Below, in pieces: positions 36,301 to 54,468 of a DNA stretch of 64,000 nt. Numbering within the stretch: the first letter of the stretch is position 1; each line of letters opens with the position of its first letter. This stretch comes from Pelodera strongyloides (Eukaryota; Nematoda; Chromadorea; Rhabditida; Rhabditidae): positions 275,501 through 339,500 of the forward strand of contig JAANDG010000036.1 in the NCBI GenBank assembly GCA_036852015.1. The letters run 5' to 3'. The notes below the pieces were generated by a model, which had not been told where the DNA came from, made no database searches, and worked only from the letters and a program-made list of their open reading frames with translations. The translations under genes and the position numbers were made by a program.

Positions 36301-39187
36301 TCTGTCCATATTGATGGGCATGCAAGATTTGATGCCCAGGAGGATATCTGGATACCGGTATGTTGTGCTTCTCACATTTTGCTGCGGCGTATTCTATGAG
36401 CGTGTCTTAATTTCATTGGAAACTGACTTTTGTTGATTACTGGTATGTACTACAATTCATTAATTATAAGAACTCCTTTACATTTATACGAACTCTATGA
36501 CCTACTAGGGTAGAACTACAGGTTCTTGAACTCGTAAGTCCATATAAGCTAGCATAGCGCAGGAGGTAGAGAGAGGAGTGAGGACTCTGAAGCGAGAGGC
36601 GCCAGGTCGTAGGTTCGGCTCCCACCCGAGGCAAAGCCTCAGCAAATCGTTGCCATAACTTTTCCATAGCTTATTTCAGTGGTCCCGACAAAACCCTTCT
36701 GCTCACTGCGATGGCGTGCACTACACGACTTTCGGTGTTTTTGATCGATGACCCGTCGAGTGTGGCCTGCCCGACCACTCAACACATTTTATGGTTGGTC
36801 TTGTGGCACTCTAATGGCCCATGCGCGGCGCTCTCACGATCAATGCGGGCACTCTCATGAACAATGCGCGGCACTCTCAAGATCAGTGCGCTGCGCTCCA
36901 ATGTAGCCCATCCGCGGCGCTATAATGGCCCATGCGCGGCTCTCTGATGGTCTAAAAGCTGTGCGCGCGTATCTCTTATGGCCCACAATAATTGCCATCA
37001 CGTTACCTTTCCGTATTCCGTGATTCTCACACTACATTAAGATGCACAACCACAGCAAATTTCCAAATAGTAGTGGTCGTACAAAAGATAAAAGGGTAAT
37101 GTTTCGCGAATAACTTATAAGGGTAGATGACATCTTCCACTGATACTTGTTTGTTTTCTAAAGTAGGTTGTGAAAATAGTCTCCCCGAAATTCTTTCTCT
37201 TTTCTCCTTCTGAGCTGCCACATTTTTGAAAAAGTTGCTTCTTTTTTCCAAGTTCAAAACGAGTTCGTGAACAAAATTCAAGTAGATGAGAGGCCCGACC
37301 ATAACTGGAGTGATTTAAGTGCCCTTACGACGTAACGTACTCAGCTACGATCAATTAAGTTTCTATGTATGATGACAATTATTCGTCAGGTCCTTCATGA
37401 TGATGTTGCGTACGATGAAAACTCTGGTCCTTTTGTCTTCGTCGTCTCCTGTGGAGACCGAAGTTGTCGCTGATAAACTAATGTTTCTGGTGGACGGCAG
37501 GAACGCGGCCTACCACCCGGTCGTACAAATGAAGCGCAGGTACGATCAATAATCTTAAATCTGTCAATCAATAATTAACAATCTTATTCATTCAATAATC
37601 GATTATTATATTGATCGACAAATTTTTGATTTTAATGCGCTCAACACTATTTTTTTGGAGCATCGATTAATATACATAAACATATAAAGGTGGATGTAGA
37701 GTATTTATTTCGTATCCGTGCGTCTCAAAAAGCGGCCACTATTTCGCTTTAATGTAAGACCAAATATTTGCAGTAACGTTCGTTGTCTACAACTTGTGAT
37801 GACTATGCAGCCACGATGTGGAGTGAGTTTGACGTTTAAATTGTTTTTGACAAACTAAACTGAAAAATGTTGCCTGATGAAGTGACCATGAAACAAATAA
37901 GTGTATTTTCTAAGTTTACTTTTCAAGCCGCAAATAAACACTGTTATATGTGAAACCCAGTGGCCGTATGCACAAAAGAAACCCAGTGGCCGTATGCACG
38001 AACAGCGGGAGCCTCCCCGGTTGGGAGAATTTGTCTCTGCGTGTCTCTGATTAGTGTGATACCTATCTTTCTCTCACCTCCGACTGGAAGGCTGGGAGCA
38101 TTCTCCCGGCGTTCGTGCATACTGCCACTGGGATTCTTTTTTCATTTATATTTTCAAAAAACTTCATCAACAGAAAAGGAAAATTTGATGATGAGGATTT
38201 GTATAGTGAATGACAAAGCCATGAAACATAGATGAAATTACCTGCACAAAATGCGCAATGTTTCACCGAGTTGTGAATATCCTTGTTTTACTAACCATCT
38301 AATGCGTTGATCATTGCCATTATTTGTCATTATTGTCATTGTCATTATTTGAATATTTCGATTTGTAAAAAAAAATTAACCCTAGGTCGGTGTTGTCCCT
38401 ACAATTATCAAACAAACTCTATCGGATTTGCGGCCGCAGGAACAAGTGCACGGAAATCCGAAACAGGTTGATAAATCTCCAATTATCATAACTTTATTGG
38501 GGAATACCCTAGGGTCTAAGGGCCTAATTCCCTTTAGTTATTTTCTCACTCCCCAGCCAGGGAATATTTATAGTTCCCCCGAAGGCATCGAGTGGAGAAT
38601 CATTAAAAAAATAAAAACAAGTAAGGCAGCAAACTGAGCAAACCGTAATAACAGGGACATGTGTAAAGGTAAGCGGAAATTCTAGGGCATCGAACAAAGG
38701 TAATTAGCCGAGCACTGTAATCCCGGTAGCTGGACACTATCGTCACAAAAACAAATAAGCGTGCACAGACCCAGTGTAACATTTAGCGTAAGGTTATATT
38801 TCTTACAGATTCGCATGGCACTCTACATGACAAACGACCGCGAGATTCACGACGTATTTAAGCAGGTAGTTTCACTGCTTTTCTATATATTTTGTACGAA
38901 ATGAGCAAGGAAAAAACGTGCAACTGCTAGCGTTTATTTGGTCATCGACTCGGCTACATGTGCCTTATTACATGGAGCTTATGCTTATGCGTCTATACAT
39001 ATAAGCCTATTACCTACAACCTAGTTGCACTTGGACCAAAGTTGAAACTTTCCCAAGTACGTACTTTGGCTACGTGCTCTCGTACAATTTTTTTTAGGTG
39101 CACAACTTGGTGTCCAATCTGCCAGTCATTGAATACTCGATGACAATGTCGTCACTGGACGAAGTCTATAATTATAACTTCCTCTAA
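10576..39187 (+). CDS. ABCA-type full ABC transporter with degenerate ATPase sites
   Basis: About 64 exons give an open frame of 2,100 codons including stop, with the subfamily A order TMD1-NBD1-TMD2-NBD2 and a large loop after the first membrane helix. ABCA proteins normally move or flip lipids using ATP. Here both nucleotide-binding domains keep the fold signatures but have lost the catalytic residues, so a non-hydrolysing role is inferred. An extra linker of about 439 aa precedes NBD2. The start at 10576 was chosen because exon 1 (10576-10653) reads in frame into exon 2 (IFRKNWLVNRSRW) and helix 1 (GIQLLIPWLFNVVIFFGVFG); ATG 10618 is an alternative. The stop follows SSLDEVYNYNFL, matching the usual ABCA C-terminal strand. 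Least certain points are the exon 1 donor (GTGTTC), the donor near 20878 and the acceptor near 27395. Exon lists are in the five segment entries that follow. Confidence 0.85.
11286..11361. repeat. Uninterrupted poly-G run of about 76 bases
   Basis: Homopolymer G on the plus strand in an ABCA intron. The true length is uncertain because such runs are hard to sequence. Confidence 0.9.
11570..12115. repeat. Direct repeats of a CCCCCGTCAAAAATGTGCCA unit
   Basis: The unit, preceded by CTCTATCGCGATC, occurs near 11580-11645 and again at 11968-12100, where its core is doubled. The ABCA exon at 11787-11905 lies between the copies. Probably parts of one mobile element or local duplications. Confidence 0.6.
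12197..12379. mobile_element. Palindromic MITE with GAGGCCGTATTCACCA ends
   Basis: Begins GAGGCCGTATTCACCA and ends TGGTGAATACGGCCTC, with arms of about 80 bp. In an ABCA intron. Related copies are at 26143-26287 and 45006-45145. Confidence 0.8.
12875..13318. mobile_element. Palindromic MITE with GGGTCAGGCCCATTTCAAAT ends
   Basis: Arms of about 190 bp in inverted orientation, left end AAAGGGTCAGGCCCATTTC, right end complementary and finishing CCCTTTAAA. In an ABCA intron. The ends resemble the element at 34799-35178. Confidence 0.85.
16836..17026 (-). mobile_element. tRNA-derived SINE, 5'-truncated, inverted
   Basis: The reverse complement matches the body and tail of the SINE at 47469-47735 (shared GAAGACGTCGAGCAATTTGT, CTACTGCTCAGGACCTCTGC and GAATAAAGGTGCACG). 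The tRNA-like head is missing. In an ABCA intron. Confidence 0.75.
17466..17636. mobile_element. Short palindromic MITE with TTAAAGCGAAATGC ends
   Basis: Almost perfect inverted repeat with arms of about 80 bp around a GATTGCCGTGGACGATC centre. Ends resemble family A but the interior differs. In an ABCA intron. Confidence 0.85.
17763..17940. mobile_element. MITE family A copy
   Basis: Ends AAGCGAAATACCGACCGG and a diverged GGCCCGGTTTCCGTTTTAA. In an ABCA intron, 23 bp after an exon. Confidence 0.8.
18416..18586. mobile_element. MITE family A copy
   Basis: Starts TTAAAGCGAAATACC and ends GGTATTTCGCTTTAA, with the usual AT-rich centre. In an ABCA intron, 20 bp before the next exon. Confidence 0.85.
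19162..19354. mobile_element. MITE family A copy
   Basis: Starts TAAAGCGAACCCGG, contains GGCCGGTTTTTGAAATGC, and ends CCGGCCGGTATTTCGGCTTAA. In an ABCA intron. Confidence 0.8.
20205..20330 (+). mobile_element. tRNA-derived SINE, 3' fragment
   Basis: Contains AACTCGTCGCCTACTGCTCA through AATAAAGGTGCACGCTC and ends in a poly-A run at about 20331-20349. Same family as 47469-47735; the tRNA-like head is absent. Confidence 0.75.
20866..21305. mobile_element. Palindromic MITE running into an ABCA exon
   Basis: Inverted repeat of 440 bp. The left end TTAAAGGATGGCAGTCACT is mirrored by AGTGACTGCGATCCTTTAA. The open frame of the ABCA exon that starts at 20766 continues into the left arm without a clear donor before it. 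Confidence 0.85.
21359..21937. mobile_element. Element with inverted ends and sub-terminal tandem repeats
   Basis: Begins GGCTTATTGGATAATACACC and ends with its complement. Inside each end are many copies of a roughly 10-bp unit (GGACACCCTT on the left, complement on the right). The middle of about 350 bp encodes nothing recognisable. It lies in the same ABCA intron as the 20866-21305 element. Confidence 0.75.
22790..22850. repeat. G-rich run
   Basis: About 60 bases of nearly pure G interrupted by single T or A, in an ABCA intron. Confidence 0.85.
23664..23772. mobile_element. Short palindrome with GGCCGGTTCCAATAAAATTT ends
   Basis: Inverted repeat of about 109 bp, arms of about 30 bp, in an ABCA intron about 48 bp before an exon. 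Confidence 0.7.
24735..24916. mobile_element. MITE family A copy
   Basis: Starts TTAAAGCGAAATACCGGCC and ends CCGGTATTTCGCTCTTAG. It begins 11 bp after the exon end at 24724. Confidence 0.85.
24917..25112. mobile_element. Diverged family A-like element
   Basis: Directly follows the previous copy. TTGTATAACC...TATGCAAATGAG and the end GCGTTATTCCGCTTTAA resemble family A, but the arms have decayed. Confidence 0.5.
26143..26287. mobile_element. Palindromic MITE with GAGGCCGTATTCACCA-type ends
   Basis: Left end GAGGTTGTATTCACCAACAC, right end GTTGGTGAATACGGCCTC; the arms also hold CAGGGAGCCC and its complement. In an ABCA intron. Confidence 0.8.
26763..26945 (+). mobile_element. Possible second tRNA-derived SINE
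   Basis: Starts with an A-box-like GGTGGCGCAGTGGTATAGAG and then a GC-rich stretch, but a clear B-box is not seen. In an ABCA intron. Confidence 0.35.
26966..26989 (+). repeat. Short TTAGGC run
   Basis: About four tandem copies of the nematode telomere unit in an ABCA intron, with the TTAGGC strand on plus. Confidence 0.8.
27160..27335 (+). repeat. GA-rich low-complexity tract
   Basis: Mostly AGAGAG with interspersed GTAGAG and GCAGAG, in an ABCA intron. Confidence 0.8.
28741..28874. mobile_element. Short MITE family A-like copy
   Basis: Starts TTTAAAGGGAAATGCCGCCG and ends GGCTGTTATTTCGCTTTAA, about 134 bp, with a shortened centre. Confidence 0.65.
28984..29350. mobile_element. Palindromic MITE, family B copy 2
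   Basis: Best-preserved copy: begins TTAAAGGGATCAGCTCACTT, ends AGGTGAGCTGCTCCCTTTAA, with arms of about 175 bp. In an ABCA intron, 55 bp before an exon. Confidence 0.9.
29553..29640 (-). other. tRNA-like B-box region
   Basis: The minus strand holds ACCCGAGTTCGAATCTTGTC, a good B-box context, with weak similarity to an A-box upstream. Probably a SINE head or tRNA relic in an ABCA intron. Confidence 0.35.
30501..30801. mobile_element. GC-rich palindromic MITE
   Basis: Left GAAACTTGGCGACATCGCCG and right CGGCGATGTCGCCAAGTTTC are complementary; each arm also has GGGGCGGCGCAC or its complement. It begins 21 bp after an ABCA exon. Confidence 0.85.
30822..31217. mobile_element. Element with TTAAAGGGC...GCCCTTTAA ends
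   Basis: Terminal TTAAAGGGCATGTCAAG is matched by CTTGACAGGCCCTTTAA; only the ends are inverted. An internal hairpin (CGCCGCAACGC and complement) lies near 30968-31001. In the same ABCA intron as the previous element. Confidence 0.65.
31234..31416. mobile_element. MITE family A copy
   Basis: Starts TTAAAAGCGAATACCGGCCG and ends CCGACCGCTATTTCGCTTTAA. Confidence 0.85.
32130..32310. mobile_element. MITE family A copy
   Basis: Starts TTAAAGCGAAATACAGGCC and ends CGACTGTAATTTCGCTTTAA, 21 bp before an ABCA exon. Confidence 0.85.
33860..33990. repeat. Partial family A-like MITE
   Basis: TTTAAAGCGATATAACAGCC followed by TTTTTTTGAAACGTGTATG and GTTGTATGCAAATGAATATTG; no matching right end was found. 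Confidence 0.5.
34799..35178. mobile_element. Palindromic MITE with AAGGGACAGGCCCATC ends
   Basis: Arms of about 180 bp in inverted orientation, including CCTATATTTACGATACGTTC and complement. The right end CCCTTTAA shares its TTAA with the start of the next element. Confidence 0.9.
35174..35526. mobile_element. Palindromic MITE, family B copy 3
   Basis: Starts TTAAGGGGATCGGTTCACC and ends GGTGAACCGATCACTATAA; the right end has lost the CCCTTTAA form. Same arms as 3674-4025. Confidence 0.9.
35683..35905 (+). repeat. Tandem duplication, unit about 110 bp
   Basis: A block starting GAGGAAGAGACGAATGTTAC and containing GCACTTATTGAAACGTAGCG occurs at 35683-35782 and 35799-35905, with an extra copy of the first 21 bp between them. 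In an ABCA intron. Confidence 0.85.
36548..36660 (+). other. tRNA-like sequence, possible SINE head
   Basis: A-box-like CTAGCATAGCGCAGGAGG and B-box GTAGGTTCGGCTCCCACC are about 65 bp apart. No clean cloverleaf is seen. It ends just before the ABCA exon at 36680. Confidence 0.45.
36806..36960 (+). repeat. Imperfect tandem repeat, unit about 30 bp
   Basis: Repeats of ATGGCCCATGCGCGGCGCTC with variations, in an ABCA intron. Confidence 0.75.
37700..37753. repeat. MITE family A remnant
   Basis: Only the right end is clear (GTCTCAAAAAGCGGCC, then ACTATTTCGCTTTAA). It ends 20 bp before an ABCA exon. Confidence 0.5.
37957..38132. mobile_element. Palindromic MITE with CAGTGGCCGTATGCAC ends
   Basis: The left end is doubled (CCCAGTGGCCGTATGCAC at about 37958 and 37980); the right end reads GTGCATACTGCCACTGGG. 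A related element is at 54188-54328. Confidence 0.75.
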
Positions 39188-39962
39188 ATTAGCTTAGACT
39201 ATTTATTCTAGGTAATTGAATTAGGGGATGTTTCGTCATACTGTATGCTTTATTAACGTCTCCTGGATAGATGCACCAAACTTCACAAACATAATTATGT
39301 ACGTGGGGGTGTCATGTAACAGCCATTTCTATTGTAGTTGCCGAGTATTTTTGCCTTTGTCTTTCAAATTCATCTGTGTGCAGGATGCGCATTGAAGAAA
39401 GTAAACAAAGTATTACAGTAATTACTACATATGACGAACCAGCCCCACTTTCCAATAAATCATACTTAAACGTTTAACCATACGATCAATGTTCATTTTT
39501 TGTAGTTGAAAATCTGGTCAAGTGTGTCCTGTGTATTTTTTACGTGTAAAGTGGATTTATGGAAATCACCCGGGTCATACATGTTCACGAGTATATATCC
39601 GTAAACTTCTTTGTAAATAAACTTTTTGTATTGAGAGTTCTTGTAAAAAAAATATCTTCTGGACTGTAGAAAATTACTTTATGTACATTATCATCATCAA
39701 CGACACGAAAAACAACGTAACGTTTTATGAATTTTTGGTCGCAATATATTCTCTAACAATATAAAACTAAAGGTAACAAATAAGGTAGACAATTTGAGCA
39801 AATTTGTCAGGTGTGCGAGTTATTAAATGTAAAACATAAATAAGTGGTTTGAACGTGGAATGAGATTTTTGGACTACAACCAATCGACGCATAGGATGTA
39901 TTGCAATCAATCGATAATTAGTCAATCGATAATTAGTCAATCGATAATTAATCGATCGATAA
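39188..39962. other. Intergenic region between converging ABCA and actin genes
   Basis: AATAAA-type signals occur (for example TAAATAAACT near 39615). Positions about 39908-39965 hold four copies of an AATCGATAATTAGTC-like unit, starting at the actin stop codon and so probably in its 3' UTR. No gene is seen. Confidence 0.6.
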
Positions 39963-43802
<3,840 letters not shown>

Positions 43803-45005
43803 TGTTTATTAAATACCCGAATACAATTTGGCGCCTAGTGCAAGTATGATAGTTCTCGGATGCCGGAAAACCGGATTTGTCGAGGAGTTCTTGTTACTAG
43901 ATGCTTACTGAATAGTGAATGTTTTACAGCCTTTAGTCAGTGACTTAGTTCAGAATGATTCAGGTATTTAGTGCCCTCAAGTAGTATATCCTTGACGTAG
44001 TTTGAAGTTGATCAAGTACAGGGTGACCGTCGGTCTCGAGTAGGCAAGTTTCAGCAACTGAAGTAGGAAGTAGGAAGTAGCGTTCAGCAGTCTTTTAATC
44101 AAATGTGCCGGTCGCGTGCGTCTCCAGGTGTAGATTAGGGTAAGGGATTTTATGTTCCAAAATGTTTATCTCTTTTCTGTGTTGTATTGTTTCTTTCTTT
44201 TTGTTCCTGAACCAAAACCACGTGACTAGACTAGAAGGGGCGGAGCTTGGCCTGATTTCTCCAATTTTCACGCAATCCTATAGTGGTCTGATTTCTATTA
44301 TATCGCCTGTTTTTTTTTTGGTCGGCAGCGACTAGCCATGGCAGCACACGAGGTGAGCGAACGAGAGAGAGAGAGAGAGAGAGAGAGAAAGGGATAGAGA
44401 GAGAAGGAGAAGCACAGACAAGTTCACAATCGTTATCTCGCGCCATCTCCCGTGCAGACTATGCTAAAAGGGAAATGAGAAGGCGAGAGATCGTGGTGAT
44501 CCATGAGACGCAGAGAATGCTTGCCGCATGCTGACGGGAGATGTGACTGTATAATAGAGGAGGGAGACGAGAAGAGAAAGGAGAGAGAGAGAGAGAGAAG
44601 TTTGATCAAGACTCCTAGCACGACATTGATCAGAAACCACTAGAGAGTGTGATTTTACGGAGATGCAGAGTCGAACGTTTTTTTACTGATCTCACATCAT
44701 GCCACGCAACGCGGCAGGCTAGAACGATAAGAGAGAAAGAGAACGAGGGAGAGAAGGGAAAGAAAGTGAGAGAGATAACGGCATTCGAAGAGAATTAGGC
44801 GTCCTTAGCGTGCATTCACAGGTCCATTATTTTCAGAAAGGAATGAAAAAGTTGCATGCATGCCTGAATCATTAATTTTGATCAGGCATGTTCAAGGTAA
44901 AAAGGAAAGCGGCAGTTGTTCCACTGGACTTTTTGCTATTTATTTTGTTTAGAGTTTACCCTCGTGTGAAGTGGGTCCTAAGACTAACAATAAAAGTAAT
45001 GAACT

Positions 45006-45145
45006 GAGGCCGTATTCACCAACACGCAGGGAGCCCTCCCTGCTCTCCCCAGGGAGCTAAGGAGTGCGTAGAGTGTGCGAGAGCAGAAGAGGTTCAGAGA
45101 GCTCGTGAGGGAGGGCTATCTGTGTGTTGGTGCATACGGCCTCTG
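45006..45145. mobile_element. Palindromic MITE with GAGGCCGTATTCACCA ends
   Basis: Left GAGGCCGTATTCACCAACAC, right GTGTTGGTGCATACGGCCTC; internal GGGAGCCCTCCCTG. Third member of the family seen at 12197 and 26143. Confidence 0.85.
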
Positions 45146-47411
45146 GTAAGCTATTTTGAAGTACCTAACGTGAGAAACGTTGCGAGCAAAGTAGATATTT
45201 GAAACGACAACGTTCGGTAAAATAACCGTAATTTTGTATTTTGTCTACTTTTCAGTTAGTTTTTTTTTTTCAGTTTTCTTTCAGTTCCTATGCCGTTCGC
45301 CGCCAGGTAGCATTATTATTTATAATGGTTACGAAATGGTCAATCAATGCTTCGTTTATTATTACTTATATACCTAACATACATCGAGTTTAGGTGTCGA
45401 CTCTAATTTGCTGATAAGCTCGATATCACAATGTTATCACTCATATTATCAATATCGCTCGCACTTTTCCCTTTTCTGTTTCCTTTTTTTATTCGACCGC
45501 GCAAAGTATAAATAACCTTGATGAAATGTATAACTCGGGCCACCCCTGATTTTGATATATCGGGGGAAATACTGTTCCGAAAGTGAAACAAAATGTAATT
45601 TGTCTTGAAAGTGAAACTGCATTTTCCCGCCATGCTGTGACGACAAAAATGACAAACGGCAAGAGACGTAGACATGTCGTGCCGAATAACTGGGGAATTA
45701 AGGTGTACGACGAAGCGTGTGCGGCGAAGCTCTGGCGCAATTAATTTTAGTGCTCCGTGTGCTCAAGCTTAGTGTATACAGCAAAATTAGAGCATTACGT
45801 TTTCCATATAAAATCATCTGGTAAATTACATTAGTTTTAGACGCACCCAACAGAAACGTTACTGGGTTTTATTTTTCAAGAAATTTGTCTTCTGGAACTG
45901 TGAGACTATGATAATCATTCTATCAGAAATGTAATCATTCTATATCTAATGGCAGCTGTAATATAACATAGAACTGTTCATCTAAATAAACAAACAAATT
46001 ATGGTGTGGAGTCGCGCGAGCCACCAAACTACCACACTGACTAAAACTACCCAACGCAGTCTCAATAACACCCTGACTAGAAATTCAAAACCAAAGCAAC
46101 GGACGGGACAGAAAGTGAGGGATAAAAAGAATAAAATAAAGAATAAAATAAACAAACGTAAAGTTCCACTGGCAAACGAATGGCGGAACGACTACCTTGT
46201 GAGGGCGTAGGCTTCTCTCCTACGTGTAAGTTTTATAGACAACCAGCGATAAGAACGCTCGCAATTCTTAGAATCCAAGTTGTTCACCTTAGTATAGCAC
46301 GGCGCTGATTGGTCCACAGGATTCTGAAGCTCGAACGCTGATTGGCGCTCAGCACTCCCACACACGAGATACTGTGTATACAGGGAGGCTCAGGAAGCGA
46401 GCAGGTTCTAGGGAACTTCAGTCTTTATGCTTTAATAGGGTAGAGGCCTAAGAACCACAAAATATATGACGAAGGCCAATTCAGCGGTATGTAACTTGCT
46501 GATAAGGCGCTTCCCGACATACACTGATTAGAACGACGCTCCTAAATTTGTTTTATTGTTTGTAGTGAGTTGGCAAACGGAGAGGTTTTGAATAAAAATT
46601 GGTCCGTTCGAATCATTGAGGTCGAGGTGGTCCTCATTTAAGGGTTTACTGTCAAGGCTTAGAGTACCCAAAGGTAAGAGGCTTCAATTTTTGCATATGC
46701 ATGCTTTGATTTACGTGAGAAGTAAACAATCGATAATTGTCTGTGTCTCTTCTCTTTGCGCGCTATTTTGTTGCACACGGAAGTTCCGTGCCAAACGACA
46801 ATGTCGGTGAAACCGGGCTCCGAAGTTAGATCCCTCTGCCCTGCATCTCTCGCGTCCGCACTTCATCAACGTTTCGAACCATAGATACCGAAATACACAA
46901 CTACTTCGTTAAAGCAAGCTAACCCATCACTTATAATAAAGCAAATTTAGTAGCTTAGCGCCTTTCTAATAGTACAACTGCACATCTAAATACGTTCTCC
47001 GCTCTTCTATCAATAGAGGCGTAAATGCTCCGGTCTTAGTAAGGTCTAGCGTCTAAAGACCTACGCCCAATGCCTAAAGGCTAACGTAGCACAATCCACA
47101 CCTATTTTTTAAGCACTCAATCGTTCCCCAACACGATCGTCTTATTCTTAGGACTTTTTAGAATTGACACTACCCAAGCAATAGTGATAAATAATAACCT
47201 AGGAATCCCCTTTACACAAAGCTTTCTAAACGAATAATTCTCCGCCGAAATTACTCATTGTTTGATTACTACATCTGAAAATATTGACATCCTAAGTCCT
47301 AAGGTGCCAAAAACTGATAAGAGATAAACTCCTTACTGAGAACGAAAAAATTCCGTTCTTATGTGTCACCTTCTCCTTACTTTATTATGTAAAGTGGAAT
47401 GATTACTTTAT

Positions 47412-47458
47412 TCTGCCTACGGAGCAGAAGATTGTAGGTTCGATCCCTACCGCGGTCG
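47412..47458 (+). tRNA. tRNA-Arg(ACG) 3' half, pseudogene
   Basis: The anticodon stem TCTGC/GCAGA encloses a seven-base loop CTACGGA (anticodon ACG). A perfect T arm GTAGGTTCGATCCCTAC and an acceptor 3' strand CGCGGTCG follow. The sequence upstream shows no D arm or 5' acceptor strand, so only the 3' half remains. It sits 10 bp before a SINE. Confidence 0.7.
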
Positions 47459-47468
47459 TAGTTTTTAG

Positions 47469-47735
47469 GGGCCTGGTGGTCCAGTGGCAGCGCGTTCGTC
47501 TCTAACGCAATCGATCCGAGTTCGATTCCGGCCCGTGACACCTTTGAAACCACCACCAGGCGAGGGAATCATGGGCGATCCCTCCTGGCCCTAGCCCGAA
47601 GACGTCGAGCAATTTGTCATCTGGAACTCGTCGCCTACTGCTCAGGACCTCTGCGGAACATGTCATAAGCAAACATTGAATCTGTATTTTCACCCTTGAA
47701 TAAAGGTGCACGCTCTTGAAGCGTAAAACAAATTT
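47469..47735 (+). mobile_element. Full-length tRNA-derived SINE
   Basis: The head is tRNA-like: A-box TGGTCCAGTGGCAGCGCG, stem GCGTT/AACGC, B-box GAGTTCGATTCC. A unique body follows (GAAGACGTCGAGCAATTTGT; CTACTGCTCAGGACCTCTGC), then a tail with GAATAAAGGTGCACGCTC and A/T-rich sequence. Truncated copies are at 16836-17026 and 20205-20330. A Pol III promoter is implied by the boxes. No protein is encoded. Confidence 0.8.
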
Positions 47736-48063
47736 AAAAAAAATTTAAATTTAAAATTTAATTTAAAATGAAACGTGATTTGTGAATCACCCAACTACAT
47801 TCCCGTGTGTAACATGAAAATTTCGTGTACTAACAAACTATCCGGCATAGAATGGAACCTAATTTGCATATAATACATTCCAAACGTACGGTTTTTCAAC
47901 TACGTACCATATACTATAACGCTTTCAACATTGACATTCCATGTCAAAGGCTCGGGTCCATAAGCATAAGAAACCACGATGAAATTCCGCAAAAATTACC
48001 TTACAAATTTTGTGTAACATTCGTTCGCTCTGATCAATACGGCAGAAATACAAAAATTCTTTA

Positions 48064-48171
48064 TTCCAAAAACCAACAACACACACATAATACAAATACA
48101 ACCCGATAAGCAAGTATATTCCAAAAACCAACAACACACACATAATACAAATACAACCCGATAAGCAAGTA
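48064..48171 (+). repeat. Two tandem copies of a roughly 54-bp unit
   Basis: A unit beginning CCAAAAACCAACAACACAC and ending CCGATAAGCAAGTA is repeated almost exactly. Confidence 0.9.
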
Positions 48172-48592
48172 CTCTTTCACAAAAAGACCGATCGATACCG
48201 ACAAAAAATATTTCTGATAACTCTTTTTACGACACTCTTTAAGTCTTTAGTCTAAGGCTAAGGAAACTTGGGCAGAAAACTTGTCAAATAATTAATGGAA
48301 TCTTCGGTAATATTTGATCATTGCTAGCTTGCTTCTGCGCTGTGAAACTGAAAATTATTTAAGAGAAATTTTGTAGCTAGTTAAGTAAATTTTGCTACTA
48401 ATGTTTTTGGTAGATCGGAAGTTAAGCAATTTCAATATTTGCCAAATGACATAGAAGACAAAACTGGGGAGTCCAAAAATTACATGCAAATGGTTGCAAC
48501 GACGTTCTTAGTGTTTTACCTCAATCTCCATATGGTTCGATTCCGACTTTCTGAAATAAAACAATGTTATTCAAAACGATGTTTAAAAGGTT

Positions 48593-48693
48593 TAAAGCGA
48601 AATAGACCGGTTTTTGAAACGTATTTCAAATAATTGCATTATAATGTATTTAAGTGGGGTACGTTTCAAAAACCGGCCATTATTTCACTTTAA
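48593..48693. mobile_element. Short MITE family A copy
   Basis: About 101 bp, from TAAAGCGAAATAGACCGG to CCGGCCATTATTTCACTTTA; the centre is deleted relative to longer copies. Confidence 0.8.
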
Positions 48694-49091
48694 AGGGAGC
48701 AGCCATAGTATCGGTTATTTGTACCCGTTCCTCTAAAACAATATTAAACAAAAATACAACTTCTACCGTGAGCTTGCTTCAGTGCACGCCGACGTCCCTG
48801 TTCCCGCGTCGCTGGAAAGTTCGTGTTCCACTCTGATAAGTGTTATATAAGAACAGCAGCAAATAGTTCACACAAAAAAAATCAATACTGCTACAAGGAA
48901 TTCCATTCCATGAGTCATGGAACACCTACTTTATAAAGTTCATAGTGGTAACTGGTAGTTTCTGATGATAACATTCGTGTCCAACGTTTGATGATAACAT
49001 TCGTGTGCAACGTTCGCCAAATCCAAAATATACTTAAAATGTTGATTTACCCTATAGGACGTCAAACCACTACAAACTACAAATGAATCAC

Positions 49092-54462
<5,371 letters not shown>

Positions 54463-54468
54463 TATCTG
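54463..54468 (-). promoter_or_regulatory. Likely spliced-leader acceptor of the kinase gene
   Basis: The minus strand reads CGTTTCAG then ATA then the start ATG; an acceptor this close to the ATG fits a trans-splice site. Confidence 0.5.

Larger units (their letters stand above)
33358..39187 (+). other. ABCA segment 5: degenerate NBD2 and C-terminus
   Basis: Exons 33358-33466, 33731-33843, 34246-34333, 36264-36357, 36680-36793, 37390-37539, 37774-37822, 38809-38865 and 39098-39187, about residues 1813-2099. The domain starts VLELVNVSATENGKLILNDI. Walker A is GWEGCGSTQLLEAIAG: spacing is kept but Lys is Ser. The Q-loop region GLVPMHDNGLLEYLTGRE has Met where CPQ is usual. The signature region reads ISGYRGPDKTL instead of SGGNKRKL. 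Walker B is FLIDDPSS, Asp replacing the catalytic Glu. The H-loop reads LLSSSSPVETEVVADKL, Ser for His. The C-terminal PVIEYSMTMSSLDEVYNYNF is a recognisable ABCA ending. Confidence 0.8.
43803..49091. other. Gene-free interval of about 5.3 kb
   Basis: No supported exon chain on either strand. It contains GA-rich tracts (44360-44405, 44575-44600, 44725-44780), a palindromic MITE, a tRNA-Arg fragment, a SINE, a tandem duplication and a short family A MITE, listed separately. Promoter sequences for the flanking minus-strand actin gene would lie at its left end, but no motif can be named. Confidence 0.55.

Noticed and set aside
36678..36975. CRISPR-like spaced repeats at the 30-bp tandem array
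   Set aside because: Units are adjacent and degenerate with no unique spacers, and the genome is eukaryotic.
47469..47543. Functional tRNA gene
   Set aside because: The base before the anticodon is G rather than T, the acceptor stem does not close, and a SINE body follows directly.
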